The translations under genes and the position numbers were made by a program. Below are positions 51,354-59,873 of a stretch of DNA of 64,000 bases, one piece after another. The stretch is from Desulfoscipio geothermicus DSM 3669 (GTDB lineage Bacteria > Bacillota > Desulfotomaculia > Desulfotomaculales > Desulfallaceae). The stretch lies in assembly GCF_900115975.1 (NCBI RefSeq), contig NZ_FOYM01000003.1, positions 102,064 to 166,063 of the forward strand, read 5' to 3'. The first letter of the stretch is position 1. Each line of letters starts with the position of its first letter. Under the pieces are notes generated by a model that saw nothing but the letters and a program-made list of their open reading frames with translations, was not told the DNA's origin and did not search any database.

Positions 51354-53834
51354 ATGAAACATATCCTTATTATCACCTATTTCTACGCTCCCGCAATCAC
51401 GCCTCGCGCTTTTCGCTGGGCTGCCATTGCCGAGCATTGGGCAGGTCAGGGACATCATGTGGATATTGTCTGCGCCTGGATGCCCGGCCTGCCCCGGGAG
51501 GAAATTTTAAACGGCGTCCATATTTACCGGGTTGGGGGTACTGTCAGCGAGGTGCTGCGAAGCCGGTTTGGCAAACCGGATGCCCATCCACAAACCGGGC
51601 GTGGTAAATTAACAAAAGGTAAAATTTCAGCCTCTCTACTCCGGCCGGCTTCTCTGGCTAAGTGGATTCATGACCTGACATGGAAAAAAATATACTGGCC
51701 TGATTACGCTTGTTTGTGGTATTTTCCGGCCCTTAAAAAAGTGCAGCAGCTGGTGCTAAAAAAACGGTATGACAACCTGATCAGCGTATCCCATCCTTTC
51801 ACGGGGCATCTGGTCGGGCTGGGCTTAAAAAAGAAGTATCCGCAATTGAGATGGGTCGTTGATATCGGCGATCCATTTTGTTTTCTTGAAGAAACACCGG
51901 CGAACAATCACCAGCTGTACAAATCATTAAATTATTCCATCGAAAGAAATATTTTTCGCCATGCCGACGCCGTTGCGGTCACCACTGAACCCGCTTTGGA
52001 AAAGTACGCCGGCTTGTTTCCTGAAAATGCCGGTAAAATACGCGTTATTCCACCTTTGCTTTCACTGGTGGATGATTATGCAATTGAGGATACAAGGTTT
52101 CCGAAAAATAACAAGATCAGGCTTGCGTTTATAGGCACCCTGTATAAAACGATACGAAATCCCGGCTTTTTACTGCTCTTGTTCGAGAAACTGCTGCAGA
52201 CTCACCTGGCAGATAGATTGGAACTGCATTTCCTTGGGGACATAAATAATTGCCGTGATTGCTTTAAACCTTACAAAACACTGCTGGGCACCAAAATTTT
52301 TATCCACGGCCCGGTGACCCGTGACAAGGCGTTTGAGGCCATGAAAAAGGCTGATGTGCTCGTAAATATCGGCAACAGCACCCCCTACCAGTTGCCCAGC
52401 AAACTGGTGGATTACACAAGCACGGGCAAATCGATTTTAAACCTTGCTAAAACACCCAATGACGGCTCTACAGCATTTTTAAAAAGTTATTCGGCTTCGC
52501 TCTGCCTTTTAGAAAATACCGCCATCCTGGATGCAAACCAGTTAGTTAATTTAATCAAATTCATAGAATATCCGCCGCAGATCGAAAGATTGACGCTCCG
52601 GCGCCGGCTTGCTTCTTTCCGGACAGAGGTGATTGCAGCCGCCTATGAAGGATTATTAACGATAAAAAACAGGCCTGTAGTACTTACTACCAGTGATTAC
52701 TATATTCCATGCTATAAAGGCGGCGGGCCTATCCGCACCTTGGCCAATATGTTGGACCAACTTGGTGACGAATTTAGTTTTAAAATAATCACCCGGGATC
52801 GCGACCTGGGCGATTTTAAGCCCTGCCCGGGAATCATGGCTAATTGCTGGCAACAGGTAGGTAAAGCAAATATCATGTATCTTTCCCCGCAACATCGTTC
52901 ACTGTGGAAGATCAGAAAAGTGCTCCGGGCAACGGAGCATGATGTGCTTTATCTCAACAGTTTCTTTTCACCGGATTTTACCGTCAAGCCGCTGCTCCTC
53001 AGGCGGCTGGGGTTAATTCCCAGAGTGCCGGTAATCCTGGCCCCGCGGGGAGAGCTTTCCCCGGGCGCCCTGGCGCTGAAGGGTTTCAAAAAACGCCTGT
53101 TCATAATCGCAGCAAAGATGCTTGGATTGTATAACGACGTTACCTGGCAGGCGTCCAGTGAGCATGAGGAAAAAAACATCAGAAACCGGTTCGGCGACCG
53201 TATCCCGGTAATAATTGCCCCGGATTTGCCGCCGGTTGTACGTCTAATACACCAGGAACCATATCGACGCAATAAAATTAAAGGATTTTTAAAAGTCATT
53301 TTTCTGTCACGCATATCCAGGATAAAAAATTTGGACGGCGCATTAAAAATGCTCAAGTCCTTGCAGGGTAAAATCCAGTTCAATATATACGGGCCGGTGG
53401 AAGACCCGGATTACTGGGCTAAATGCCGGGAAATTATTAATTTACTGCCCGGCAACATCGAGGTGCGTTATATGGGCGCAGTGTCTCATGAGCGTGTCAT
53501 ATCCGTAATCAAGGACCATGACCTGTTCTTTCTCCCTACCCGCGGGGAGAATTTCGGGCATATCATCCTGGAGTCACTGATCGCCGGGTGCCCGGTGCTG
53601 ATAAGCGACAAGACACCCTGGCACGACCTGGCGAAAAAGGGTGTTGGATGGGATCTACCCCTGGATAAGCCGGAGATGTTTCAATATGTACTACAAAAAT
53701 GCGTGGACATGGATGCCCGGACCCACTGGGAATGGTCTCGGCGGGCGCATGCCTATGGATGGAATTGCTGCCGGGAGGGAAAATCTTTGCAGCAAAACAG
53801 GACCCTGTTTTTGGGTGTTCTACGAGGAGTGTAA
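51354..53834 (+). CDS. Fused tandem glycosyltransferase (GT4 + GT4)
   Basis: 826 residues. Residues about 1-425 form one GT-B enzyme (ILIITYFYAPAITPRAFRWA, TPYQLPSKLVDYTSTGKS). Residues about 436-826 form a second (VVLTTSDYYIPCYKGGGPIR, LFFLPTRGENFGHIILESL and IAGCPVLISDKTPW). The junction is near RPVVLTTSDYY. Two sugars may be added in sequence by one polypeptide. No frameshift is needed for the fusion. Confidence 0.88.
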   Translation: MKHILIITYFYAPAITPRAFRWAAIAEHWAGQGHHVDIVCAWMPGLPREEILNGVHIYRVGGTVSEVLRSRFGKPDAHPQTGRGKLTKGKISASLLRPASLAKWIHDLTWKKIYWPDYACLWYFPALKKVQQLVLKKRYDNLISVSHPFTGHLVGLGLKKKYPQLRWVVDIGDPFCFLEETPANNHQLYKSLNYSIERNIFRHADAVAVTTEPALEKYAGLFPENAGKIRVIPPLLSLVDDYAIEDTRFPKNNKIRLAFIGTLYKTIRNPGFLLLLFEKLLQTHLADRLELHFLGDINNCRDCFKPYKTLLGTKIFIHGPVTRDKAFEAMKKADVLVNIGNSTPYQLPSKLVDYTSTGKSILNLAKTPNDGSTAFLKSYSASLCLLENTAILDANQLVNLIKFIEYPPQIERLTLRRRLASFRTEVIAAAYEGLLTIKNRPVVLTTSDYYIPCYKGGGPIRTLANMLDQLGDEFSFKIITRDRDLGDFKPCPGIMANCWQQVGKANIMYLSPQHRSLWKIRKVLRATEHDVLYLNSFFSPDFTVKPLLLRRLGLIPRVPVILAPRGELSPGALALKGFKKRLFIIAAKMLGLYNDVTWQASSEHEEKNIRNRFGDRIPVIIAPDLPPVVRLIHQEPYRRNKIKGFLKVIFLSRISRIKNLDGALKMLKSLQGKIQFNIYGPVEDPDYWAKCREIINLLPGNIEVRYMGAVSHERVISVIKDHDLFFLPTRGENFGHIILESLIAGCPVLISDKTPWHDLAKKGVGWDLPLDKPEMFQYVLQKCVDMDARTHWEWSRRAHAYGWNCCREGKSLQQNRTLFLGVLRGV

Positions 53835-53838
53835 TTAG

Positions 53839-55077
53839 TTGAACATTCTTGTTGTTACACAGTACTTTTGGCCGGAAAGTTTCCGTATCAATGACCTGGC
53901 GCTGAGCTTGAGGAAAAAAGGCCATGAGGTAACGGTTCTTACGGGCATACCGAATTACCCCAGCGGAAGTTTCTTTCCGGGGTACGGCTTTTTAAAACCA
54001 CGGTACCAGGATTACCACGGTATCAAAATAATCCGGGTACCGTTGATTCCGCGCGGCAAAGGGCAAGGTTGGCGGCTGGCAATAAATTATCTTTCTTTTA
54101 CCCTCTCAGCCAGTTTTCTTGCCCCATTTTATTGCCGCAAAAAGTATGACTTGATTTTTGTTTGCCAGTATTCACCGGTGACCGTCGGCATACCGGCAAT
54201 TGTTCTAAAAAAATTAAAAGATATTCCGATTATGTTTTGGATCCAGGATCTCTGGCCGGAAAGCCTGTCCGCAACGGGTGTCGTGCGATCCCTGTGGGTG
54301 CTGCGCATGGTAGGGAAGCTTGTTAATTTTATTTACCAAAATTGCAATCTTATTCTGGTGCAATCCAGGGGTTTTTTCCCTTACGTTAAGAAAGAAGGTG
54401 TCAAAAGTGACCGGATAATTTATTTTCCAAACTGGGCGGAAGAGATGTATAAGCCGGTGGCCCTTGAGAAAAATGCGCCGGAACAATCGGGTATGCCGGC
54501 AGGATTTCGTATTATGTTTGCCGGCAACATCGGCGCCGCGCAGGATTTTGGCACTATACTTACAGCTGCTGAAAAACTTAAGTCATATACGGATATTCAC
54601 TGGTTGATCGCCGGGGACGGGCGAAAGCGCAGCTGGGTCGAGGAACAGGTAAAGAGCCGCGGACTGGTTGACAATGTACATTTGCTGGGCAGGCACCCCG
54701 TGGAATCAATGCCGCGTTTTTTTGCCCTTGCGGATGTTCTGCTGGTTACATTGAAAAGCGATCCTATTTTTTCGTTGACCATCCCGTCAAAACTGCAGTC
54801 TTATTTGGCCTGCGGGAGGCCCGTCATTGCCGCGCTGAATGGTGAAGGGGCCAGAATTGTGGGGGAGGCCGGCGCAGGCTTTACCTGCCCGGCAGAAAAT
54901 CCGGATCGTTTGGCACATACCGTGATCAGGATGTATCAAGCGCCGGAACAAGCCCGGCAAGAGATGGGGTTGCGCGGCCGGGCTTATTACGAAGTGCATT
55001 TTAAAAGAGATATGCTGCTGGATCGCCTGGAAGCATGGATGGAGAAAATCGTAAATGAGGGATACTATGGGAACTAG
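53839..55077 (+). CDS. wbuB: L-fucosamine transferase-like glycosyltransferase (WbuB-like)
   Basis: 412 residues, TTG start with AGGAGTGTAATTAG upstream. MNILVVTQYFWPESFRINDL, then GIPNYPSGSFFPGY and IQDLWPESLSATG are the WbuB pattern; donor-site VTLKSDPIFSLTIPSKLQSY with LACGRPVIA. WbuB moves L-FucNAc. The following three genes can make UDP-L-FucNAc, which fits this assignment. Confidence 0.85.
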   Translation: MNILVVTQYFWPESFRINDLALSLRKKGHEVTVLTGIPNYPSGSFFPGYGFLKPRYQDYHGIKIIRVPLIPRGKGQGWRLAINYLSFTLSASFLAPFYCRKKYDLIFVCQYSPVTVGIPAIVLKKLKDIPIMFWIQDLWPESLSATGVVRSLWVLRMVGKLVNFIYQNCNLILVQSRGFFPYVKKEGVKSDRIIYFPNWAEEMYKPVALEKNAPEQSGMPAGFRIMFAGNIGAAQDFGTILTAAEKLKSYTDIHWLIAGDGRKRSWVEEQVKSRGLVDNVHLLGRHPVESMPRFFALADVLLVTLKSDPIFSLTIPSKLQSYLACGRPVIAALNGEGARIVGEAGAGFTCPAENPDRLAHTVIRMYQAPEQARQEMGLRGRAYYEVHFKRDMLLDRLEAWMEKIVNEGYYGN

Positions 55078-55954
55078 AAAGGTTTTAATTCTCGGCGGGA
55101 CCGGAATGCTGGGCCATACTCTGTTTATACAGCTTTCCAAAGCGGCGCACTTGGAAGTATATGCCACCATACGAAACCCCGCCCCGGTTTCCCGCCGGTT
55201 TCCTCCGGAACTGACTGGTAAGATAATTGATCACGTTGATGCATATGACTTTGCCGCTGTTACCCGCGCAATTGACGCCGTACAGCCCGATGTTGTCATC
55301 AACTGTATAGGCTTGATTAAACAATTGCCAGCGGCCGGTGACCCGCAGGCGGCCATTTCAATAAACGCTTTGCTGCCGCACCGGATTTCATCGGCCTGCC
55401 GTGCTGTCGGTGCGCGGATGATTCATATAAGCACAGACTGCGTTTTTGATGGAAAAAAAGGTAACTACAAAGAGAGTGACCATGCCTGTGCAACCGATCT
55501 TTACGGCAGGACAAAATTTTTAGGGGAAGTAAGCTACCCGCATTGTGTTACATTGCGCACGTCAATTATCGGCCATGAACTGAAGGGGAAAGTGGGCCTG
55601 ATCGAGTGGTTTCTCGCCCGGAAAGGGGCTGTTCGTGGATTCACCAACGCTATCTATACCGGGTTTCCAACCGTTGAGATGGCGCATATAATCAAGGATT
55701 TTGTAATTCCCAATCCTGACTTGGAAGGTATCTACCATGTATCGTCTGATCCCATCACAAAATATGATCTACTCAAGTTGGTGGCCCAAAGGTACGTAAA
55801 ACAAATTGCCATAGAGCCATATCCCGATGTCAAACTGGACCGTTCGCTGAACTCTTCATTATTCCGCGGTGTCACCGGCTATGTCCCCCCACCCTGGCCG
55901 GAGCTCGTGGATAAAATGTATAAAAATTATATTTCTTCAACGCATTATAACTAG
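55067..55954 (+). CDS. RmlD-like SDR reductase, FnlB/WbjC role
   Basis: 295 residues from ATG 55067 (GAGGGATACT upstream), overlapping wbuB by 11 bp. The dinucleotide loop is LGGTGMLGHTLFIQLS; MIHISTDCVFDGKKG and DLYGRTKFLGE contain the Tyr-x3-Lys pair. Resembles dTDP-4-dehydrorhamnose reductases. Between wbuB and fnlA the expected job is the C-4 reduction of the UDP-L-FucNAc route; the C-terminal cupin found in WbjC is absent here. Confidence 0.8.
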   Translation: MGTRKVLILGGTGMLGHTLFIQLSKAAHLEVYATIRNPAPVSRRFPPELTGKIIDHVDAYDFAAVTRAIDAVQPDVVINCIGLIKQLPAAGDPQAAISINALLPHRISSACRAVGARMIHISTDCVFDGKKGNYKESDHACATDLYGRTKFLGEVSYPHCVTLRTSIIGHELKGKVGLIEWFLARKGAVRGFTNAIYTGFPTVEMAHIIKDFVIPNPDLEGIYHVSSDPITKYDLLKLVAQRYVKQIAIEPYPDVKLDRSLNSSLFRGVTGYVPPPWPELVDKMYKNYISSTHYN

Positions 55955-55976
55955 TTTTTATTAGCAGGGTGAAAAA

Positions 55977-57059
55977 ATGTTGATTTTTGATAATAAGGTA
56001 GTGGTTATCACCGGCGGCACAGGGTCATTGGGCAAGACCTTGGTACGCCGCATACTAACCGGAAAAATGGGTATACCAAAAAAAGTGATTGTTTTTTCAC
56101 GTGATGAGGCAAAACAGCATGCCATGAGAGTTTCTTACCTGCAAAGCTCCGCAACCACTGATGAGGTAATTTATCGCAATTTCATGAATGTCCTGGAGTT
56201 TCGAATCGGTGATGTACGTAATTACGCTGATGTTTGTTCGATTACCAGGGATGCGGATATTCTGATTAATGCCGCCGCATTGAAACAAGTTCCTTCTTGT
56301 GAATATTTCCCCGCACAAGCATTAATGACCAACTGTATTGGTGCCGTTAACATTGTACGGGCCATTGAAGAAAACAATTATCCCGTAGATACCGTTGTTG
56401 CTGTCAGCACGGATAAAGCCTGCAAACCGGTTAATGTTATGGGTATGACTAAAGCTCTCCAGGAGCGTATTTTTATTTCGGCCAATATTTTAAATCCCAA
56501 AACACGCTTTATCTGTGTGCGCTATGGTAATGTTCTGGCCTCACGCGGTTCGGTTATACCGCTGTTTCTCGATCAGATTAAACATGGTGGGCCGGTTACA
56601 GTTACCGAACCCGGGATGAGCCGGTTTTTACTTAGTTTAAATGACGCCGTGGATACCGTTATTGAAGCTTTAAGATATGCTGAGCGCGGCGAAACATATA
56701 TTCCCATCGCTCCTGCCGCCACGGTTATCAATATCGCCGGGGCGTTAATCGGCAACCGTGGAATTGATATTAAAGTGGTGGGAATTCGTCCGGGCGAAAA
56801 AATGCATGAAGTTCTGGTCTCCGAAGAAGAAATGCATCGCTGCGTAAAACGCGGCGATTTTTATGTCATCCAACCGCTGCTGCCTGAACTGTGCAATGCA
56901 AAAAGTAATGAACAAAAATATTTAACAAAGGAATACAGTTCGGCTGATCATGTGATGGACCTGAAAAGTACGGTTGAACTACTGAAAAAACATAATCTCA
57001 TGGTAGACCGGAACCATTCACGGGACCATTCCATTGATGATACTGAATTGCTTAGATAA
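55977..57059 (+). CDS. fnlA: UDP-GlcNAc 4,6-dehydratase/5-epimerase (FnlA/WbjB/CapE)
   Basis: 360 residues. The NAD(P) loop is ITGGTGSLGKTLVRRIL, with DVRNYADVCSITRDADIL, NAAALKQVPSCEYFP and VMGMTKALQERI (M-x3-K in place of Y-x3-K, as known for this group). VGIRPGEKMHEVLVSEEE is typical. It makes UDP-2-acetamido-2,6-dideoxy-beta-L-arabino-4-hexulose, first step to UDP-L-FucNAc. ATG with AGGGTGAAAAA upstream. Confidence 0.93.
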   Translation: MLIFDNKVVVITGGTGSLGKTLVRRILTGKMGIPKKVIVFSRDEAKQHAMRVSYLQSSATTDEVIYRNFMNVLEFRIGDVRNYADVCSITRDADILINAAALKQVPSCEYFPAQALMTNCIGAVNIVRAIEENNYPVDTVVAVSTDKACKPVNVMGMTKALQERIFISANILNPKTRFICVRYGNVLASRGSVIPLFLDQIKHGGPVTVTEPGMSRFLLSLNDAVDTVIEALRYAERGETYIPIAPAATVINIAGALIGNRGIDIKVVGIRPGEKMHEVLVSEEEMHRCVKRGDFYVIQPLLPELCNAKSNEQKYLTKEYSSADHVMDLKSTVELLKKHNLMVDRNHSRDHSIDDTELLR

Positions 57060-57088
57060 CTATAGAGTGCAGGTATCAGCTGCGCTAA

Positions 57089-57132
57089 AAAAGGAAAGGG
57101 GACACACCTCTTCGAGGAATGTCCCCAATATA
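57089..57132 (+). repeat. 44-bp repeat, left copy (inverted partner at 58151-58194)
   Basis: Runs from AAAAGGAAAGGGGACACACC to CCCCAATATA. It is itself a hairpin (GGGGACA/TGTCCCC with inner CCTC/GAGG). It lies just upstream of the fnlC ribosome site, in the fnlA-fnlC spacer. It matches the reverse complement of the right copy at 43 of 44 positions. Confidence 0.95.
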
Positions 57133-57144
57133 GAGGTAGATAAG

Positions 57145-58317
57145 ATGTCCATAAAGGTTATGACTCTTGTCGGCACCCGCCCGGAAATTATTAAATTAAG
57201 CAGGGTAATACACGAATTGGAAAAACATACAAAACACATACTGGTGCATTCAGGTCAAAATTATGATTATGAGTTAAATGATATATTCTTTCAACAACTG
57301 GGCATAAAAAAGCCGGATTACTACCTTGATGCAGTTGGAAACTCCGTTGCCTCAACTATTGGAAATATCATCACCAGGGCAGATGAAATAATGGCCAGGG
57401 AGAAACCGGACGCTCTGCTTCTATATGGCGATACTAACACCTGCCTGGCGGTTATACCTGCAAAGCGCCGTAAAATACCGGTTTTCCACATGGAAGCCGG
57501 AAATCGATGCTTTGACCAGCGCGTTCCGGAAGAAATCAACCGCAAGATTGTTGATCACTTAAGCGATATAAATATACCACTTACGGAGCATGCACGTCGT
57601 TATTTACTTGCCGAAGGCATTAAACCCGAGACCGTTATCAAAACCGGTTCTGTGATGATGGAAGTACTAAACTATTATATGCCCCAAATCAGAGCTTCCA
57701 ACGTGCTGTCCAGCCTTAATTTGACACCTTATAATTATTTGGTTGTCAGTGCGCACCGGGAAGAGAATATAGATTTTGAATTGAATTTTAACGATTTGCT
57801 GGATTCCCTCAATGCAATCGCGCAAAAGTATAATAAGCCTATTATTGTCTCTACACACCCAAGGACAAAGAAAAAAATAGAACAATTACACCGCGGGGAT
57901 TTGGATGCCCGGATCCGGTTTCATAAACCTTTAGGATTTTTTGATTATATAAAGTTACAAATGCATTCTTATTGCGTTGTTTCCGACAGCGGTACGATAA
58001 CGGAAGAATCATCAATCCTTAATTTTCCTGCAGTAACGATTCGCTATACTAATGAACGACCCGAGGGTATGGACGAGGGCACGCTAATCATGTGCGGCTT
58101 AAAACCTGAACGGGTATTGCATTCCATTGATATTGTTACCTCTCAACATATATATTGGGGAGATTCCTCGAAGAGGTGTGTCCCCTTTCCTTTTAATAAT
58201 AATATGCGGCAATTCAAGTTGGTTCCCGATTATAACGTGGAAAATGTATCCAAAAAAGTTTTGCGTATTATTATAAGTTATATTGATTACGTAAACCGTA
58301 CAGTTTGGTATAAATGA
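57145..58317 (+). CDS. fnlC: UDP-GlcNAc 2-epimerase family, FnlC/WbjD role
   Basis: 390 residues from ATG 57145 (TAGAGGTAGATAAG upstream); the open frame further upstream is repeat sequence. KVMTLVGTRPEIIKLSRVI, then LVHSGQNYDYELND, HMEAGNRCFDQRVPEEINRK and SDSGTITEESSIL are the non-hydrolysing epimerase motifs. Ends DNVENV-like YNVENVSKKVLRIIISYIDY, the FnlC/WbjD subgroup. Residues about 336-350 (IYWGDSSKRCVPFPF) are encoded by the right copy of a 44-bp repeat and look like an in-frame insertion near the C-terminus. Confidence 0.9.
   Translation: MSIKVMTLVGTRPEIIKLSRVIHELEKHTKHILVHSGQNYDYELNDIFFQQLGIKKPDYYLDAVGNSVASTIGNIITRADEIMAREKPDALLLYGDTNTCLAVIPAKRRKIPVFHMEAGNRCFDQRVPEEINRKIVDHLSDINIPLTEHARRYLLAEGIKPETVIKTGSVMMEVLNYYMPQIRASNVLSSLNLTPYNYLVVSAHREENIDFELNFNDLLDSLNAIAQKYNKPIIVSTHPRTKKKIEQLHRGDLDARIRFHKPLGFFDYIKLQMHSYCVVSDSGTITEESSILNFPAVTIRYTNERPEGMDEGTLIMCGLKPERVLHSIDIVTSQHIYWGDSSKRCVPFPFNNNMRQFKLVPDYNVENVSKKVLRIIISYIDYVNRTVWYK
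58151..58194 (-). repeat. 44-bp repeat, right copy inside fnlC
   Basis: Reverse complement of the copy at 57089-57132, one mismatch (C for G in the ...AATGTCCCC arm). It lies wholly within the fnlC coding region and keeps the frame open. Confidence 0.95.
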
Positions 58318-58372
58318 GTATTATAAAAAGAGTTTCTTTAAGCAAATCACCAGGGGTGGGAGGAATTGTCAG

Positions 58373-59101
58373 GTGAGCGTAAAACCAGACATTGAAGTGG
58401 ATTTAAAAGATATATTAATCATCTTAAAAAAGGGGTTGCCAATTCTTTTCTTTGTTCCGTTGGTATGCATGATTATTACCGGCTATATCAGTATATATTA
58501 CCTGCCCCCTGTCTACCGGGCATCTACAACACTAATGGTCAGTAAAATATATACTTTGGATGATAAGCAATACATGCACTACGAAGATCTGCTAGTGGCC
58601 AACCAGCTGGCCAAAACTTACAGTCAAATTGCCAAAAGCAGGTCTGTGTGTGAACAGGTAATAGCAGAAAACGACCTGCAGATGAGCCCGGAAAGTTTCA
58701 GCAACAAAATATTGGTTCAAGCCATTAATAACACCCAGCTAATTTCTTTAAGTGTTACCGATGCGGACCCGGTATTGGCAGCAAGGCTAGCCAATGAAAC
58801 TGCCGGTGTATTTATGGAAAAAGTAATCGGAATCATGCAATTAAACAACGTAAAAATTATTGATTTCGCAGCAGTTCCGCAAAGCCCCATCAAACCAAAC
58901 GTCAGACATAATGTTTTATCAGCGGGAATTCTGGGATTGTTGCTGGCGCTTGCAATTGTTTTTATCAGGAAAATTTTAAAGCAAACTTTGGAGAACAGTG
59001 AGGAAGCGGAACAATTACTGGATATTCCTGTACTGGCAAGCATTCCGGCAATTAAAAGCTCAAGAATCATCTCAGGAGGGGGTAAAAATGCTGTATCATA
59101 A
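58373..59101 (+). CDS. Wzz/CpsC-type chain-length and kinase-activator membrane protein
   Basis: 242 residues, GTG start with GGGAGGAATTGTCAG upstream. Two membrane helices, near residues 22-45 (LPILFFVPLVCMIITGYISI) and 178-197 (VLSAGILGLLLALAIVFI). Between them is the outside Wzz domain (PPVYRASTTLMVSK), with PQSPIKPNVRHNV before the second helix. In Firmicutes this protein activates the adjacent BY-kinase and controls chain length. It overlaps cpsD. Confidence 0.9.
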   Translation: MSVKPDIEVDLKDILIILKKGLPILFFVPLVCMIITGYISIYYLPPVYRASTTLMVSKIYTLDDKQYMHYEDLLVANQLAKTYSQIAKSRSVCEQVIAENDLQMSPESFSNKILVQAINNTQLISLSVTDADPVLAARLANETAGVFMEKVIGIMQLNNVKIIDFAAVPQSPIKPNVRHNVLSAGILGLLLALAIVFIRKILKQTLENSEEAEQLLDIPVLASIPAIKSSRIISGGGKNAVS

Positions 59102-59780
59102 GCTGGTGGCCTGGCATGATCCCAAATCCCCAATCGCTGAAACTTATCGTATTTTGCGCACCAACATTCAATTTATGAGTATTGATAGTAAAATAAAGTC
59201 TGTATTGATAACCAGCTCGAGTCCTAACGAAGGCAAAAGCCTTACCACCAGCAATTTAGCCATTAGTATGGCGCAAAACAACAATAAGGTGATAATCATC
59301 GACGGCGACCTGAGAAAGCCTGTATTACACGATTTATTCGATGTTTCATCCGGACCGGGGGTAACCGACGTTTTACTGGGCCAAGTAGAAATAACTTCCG
59401 CCCTGCAAGAAACCGTCGTGGAAAACTTGAGGGTATTAACATCGGGGCAACTGCCGCCCAACCCGGCTGAAATGGTTGGGTCAGCCAGGATGAAACAACT
59501 GATCCGGGAAGCGGAAAATATAGCGGATGTGGTACTTATAGACAGCCCCCCCCTCTTACCGGTAACAGACGGTGCTCTACTGGCCGCCGGAGTTGGCGGC
59601 GTAATCATAGTAATCACCAGGGGTCTCACCAAGAAAAACCAAGCTATCAAAGCAAAAGAAATAATCAACAGTTCCCAAGCAAGGTTGCTGGGTATGGTTT
59701 TCAACAAGTCCGGTACGGAACGCAAAGGTTATTATTACTATTACTACAGTGGAAAACAAAATAATAACGCCCCAAAATAA
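59088..59780 (+). CDS. CpsD/CapB-type tyrosine-protein kinase (BY-kinase)
   Basis: 230 residues from ATG 59088 (AGGAGGGGGTAAAA upstream). Walker A SSSPNEGKSLTTSNLA, Walker A' VIIIDGDLRKP, Walker B VVLIDSPPLLPVTD. The C-terminal tail is a tyrosine cluster (KGYYYYYYSGK), the usual autophosphorylation site. It acts at the membrane with CpsC to time export and polymerisation. Confidence 0.93.
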   Translation: MLYHKLVAWHDPKSPIAETYRILRTNIQFMSIDSKIKSVLITSSSPNEGKSLTTSNLAISMAQNNNKVIIIDGDLRKPVLHDLFDVSSGPGVTDVLLGQVEITSALQETVVENLRVLTSGQLPPNPAEMVGSARMKQLIREAENIADVVLIDSPPLLPVTDGALLAAGVGGVIIVITRGLTKKNQAIKAKEIINSSQARLLGMVFNKSGTERKGYYYYYYSGKQNNNAPK

Positions 59781-59873
59781 ACTATTCAGCATATTATAAT
59801 TTCATACATGTTTTATCAGTTTCTTTCCATAATATTGGTTTTAGTTAATTAACTACCATATAATGTACCGGGA

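Noticed and set aside
57034..57144. N-terminal 37 residues of a longer fnlC
   Set aside because: These codons read through the 44-bp repeat and overlap fnlA; a good ribosome site precedes ATG 57145, where the epimerase similarity begins.
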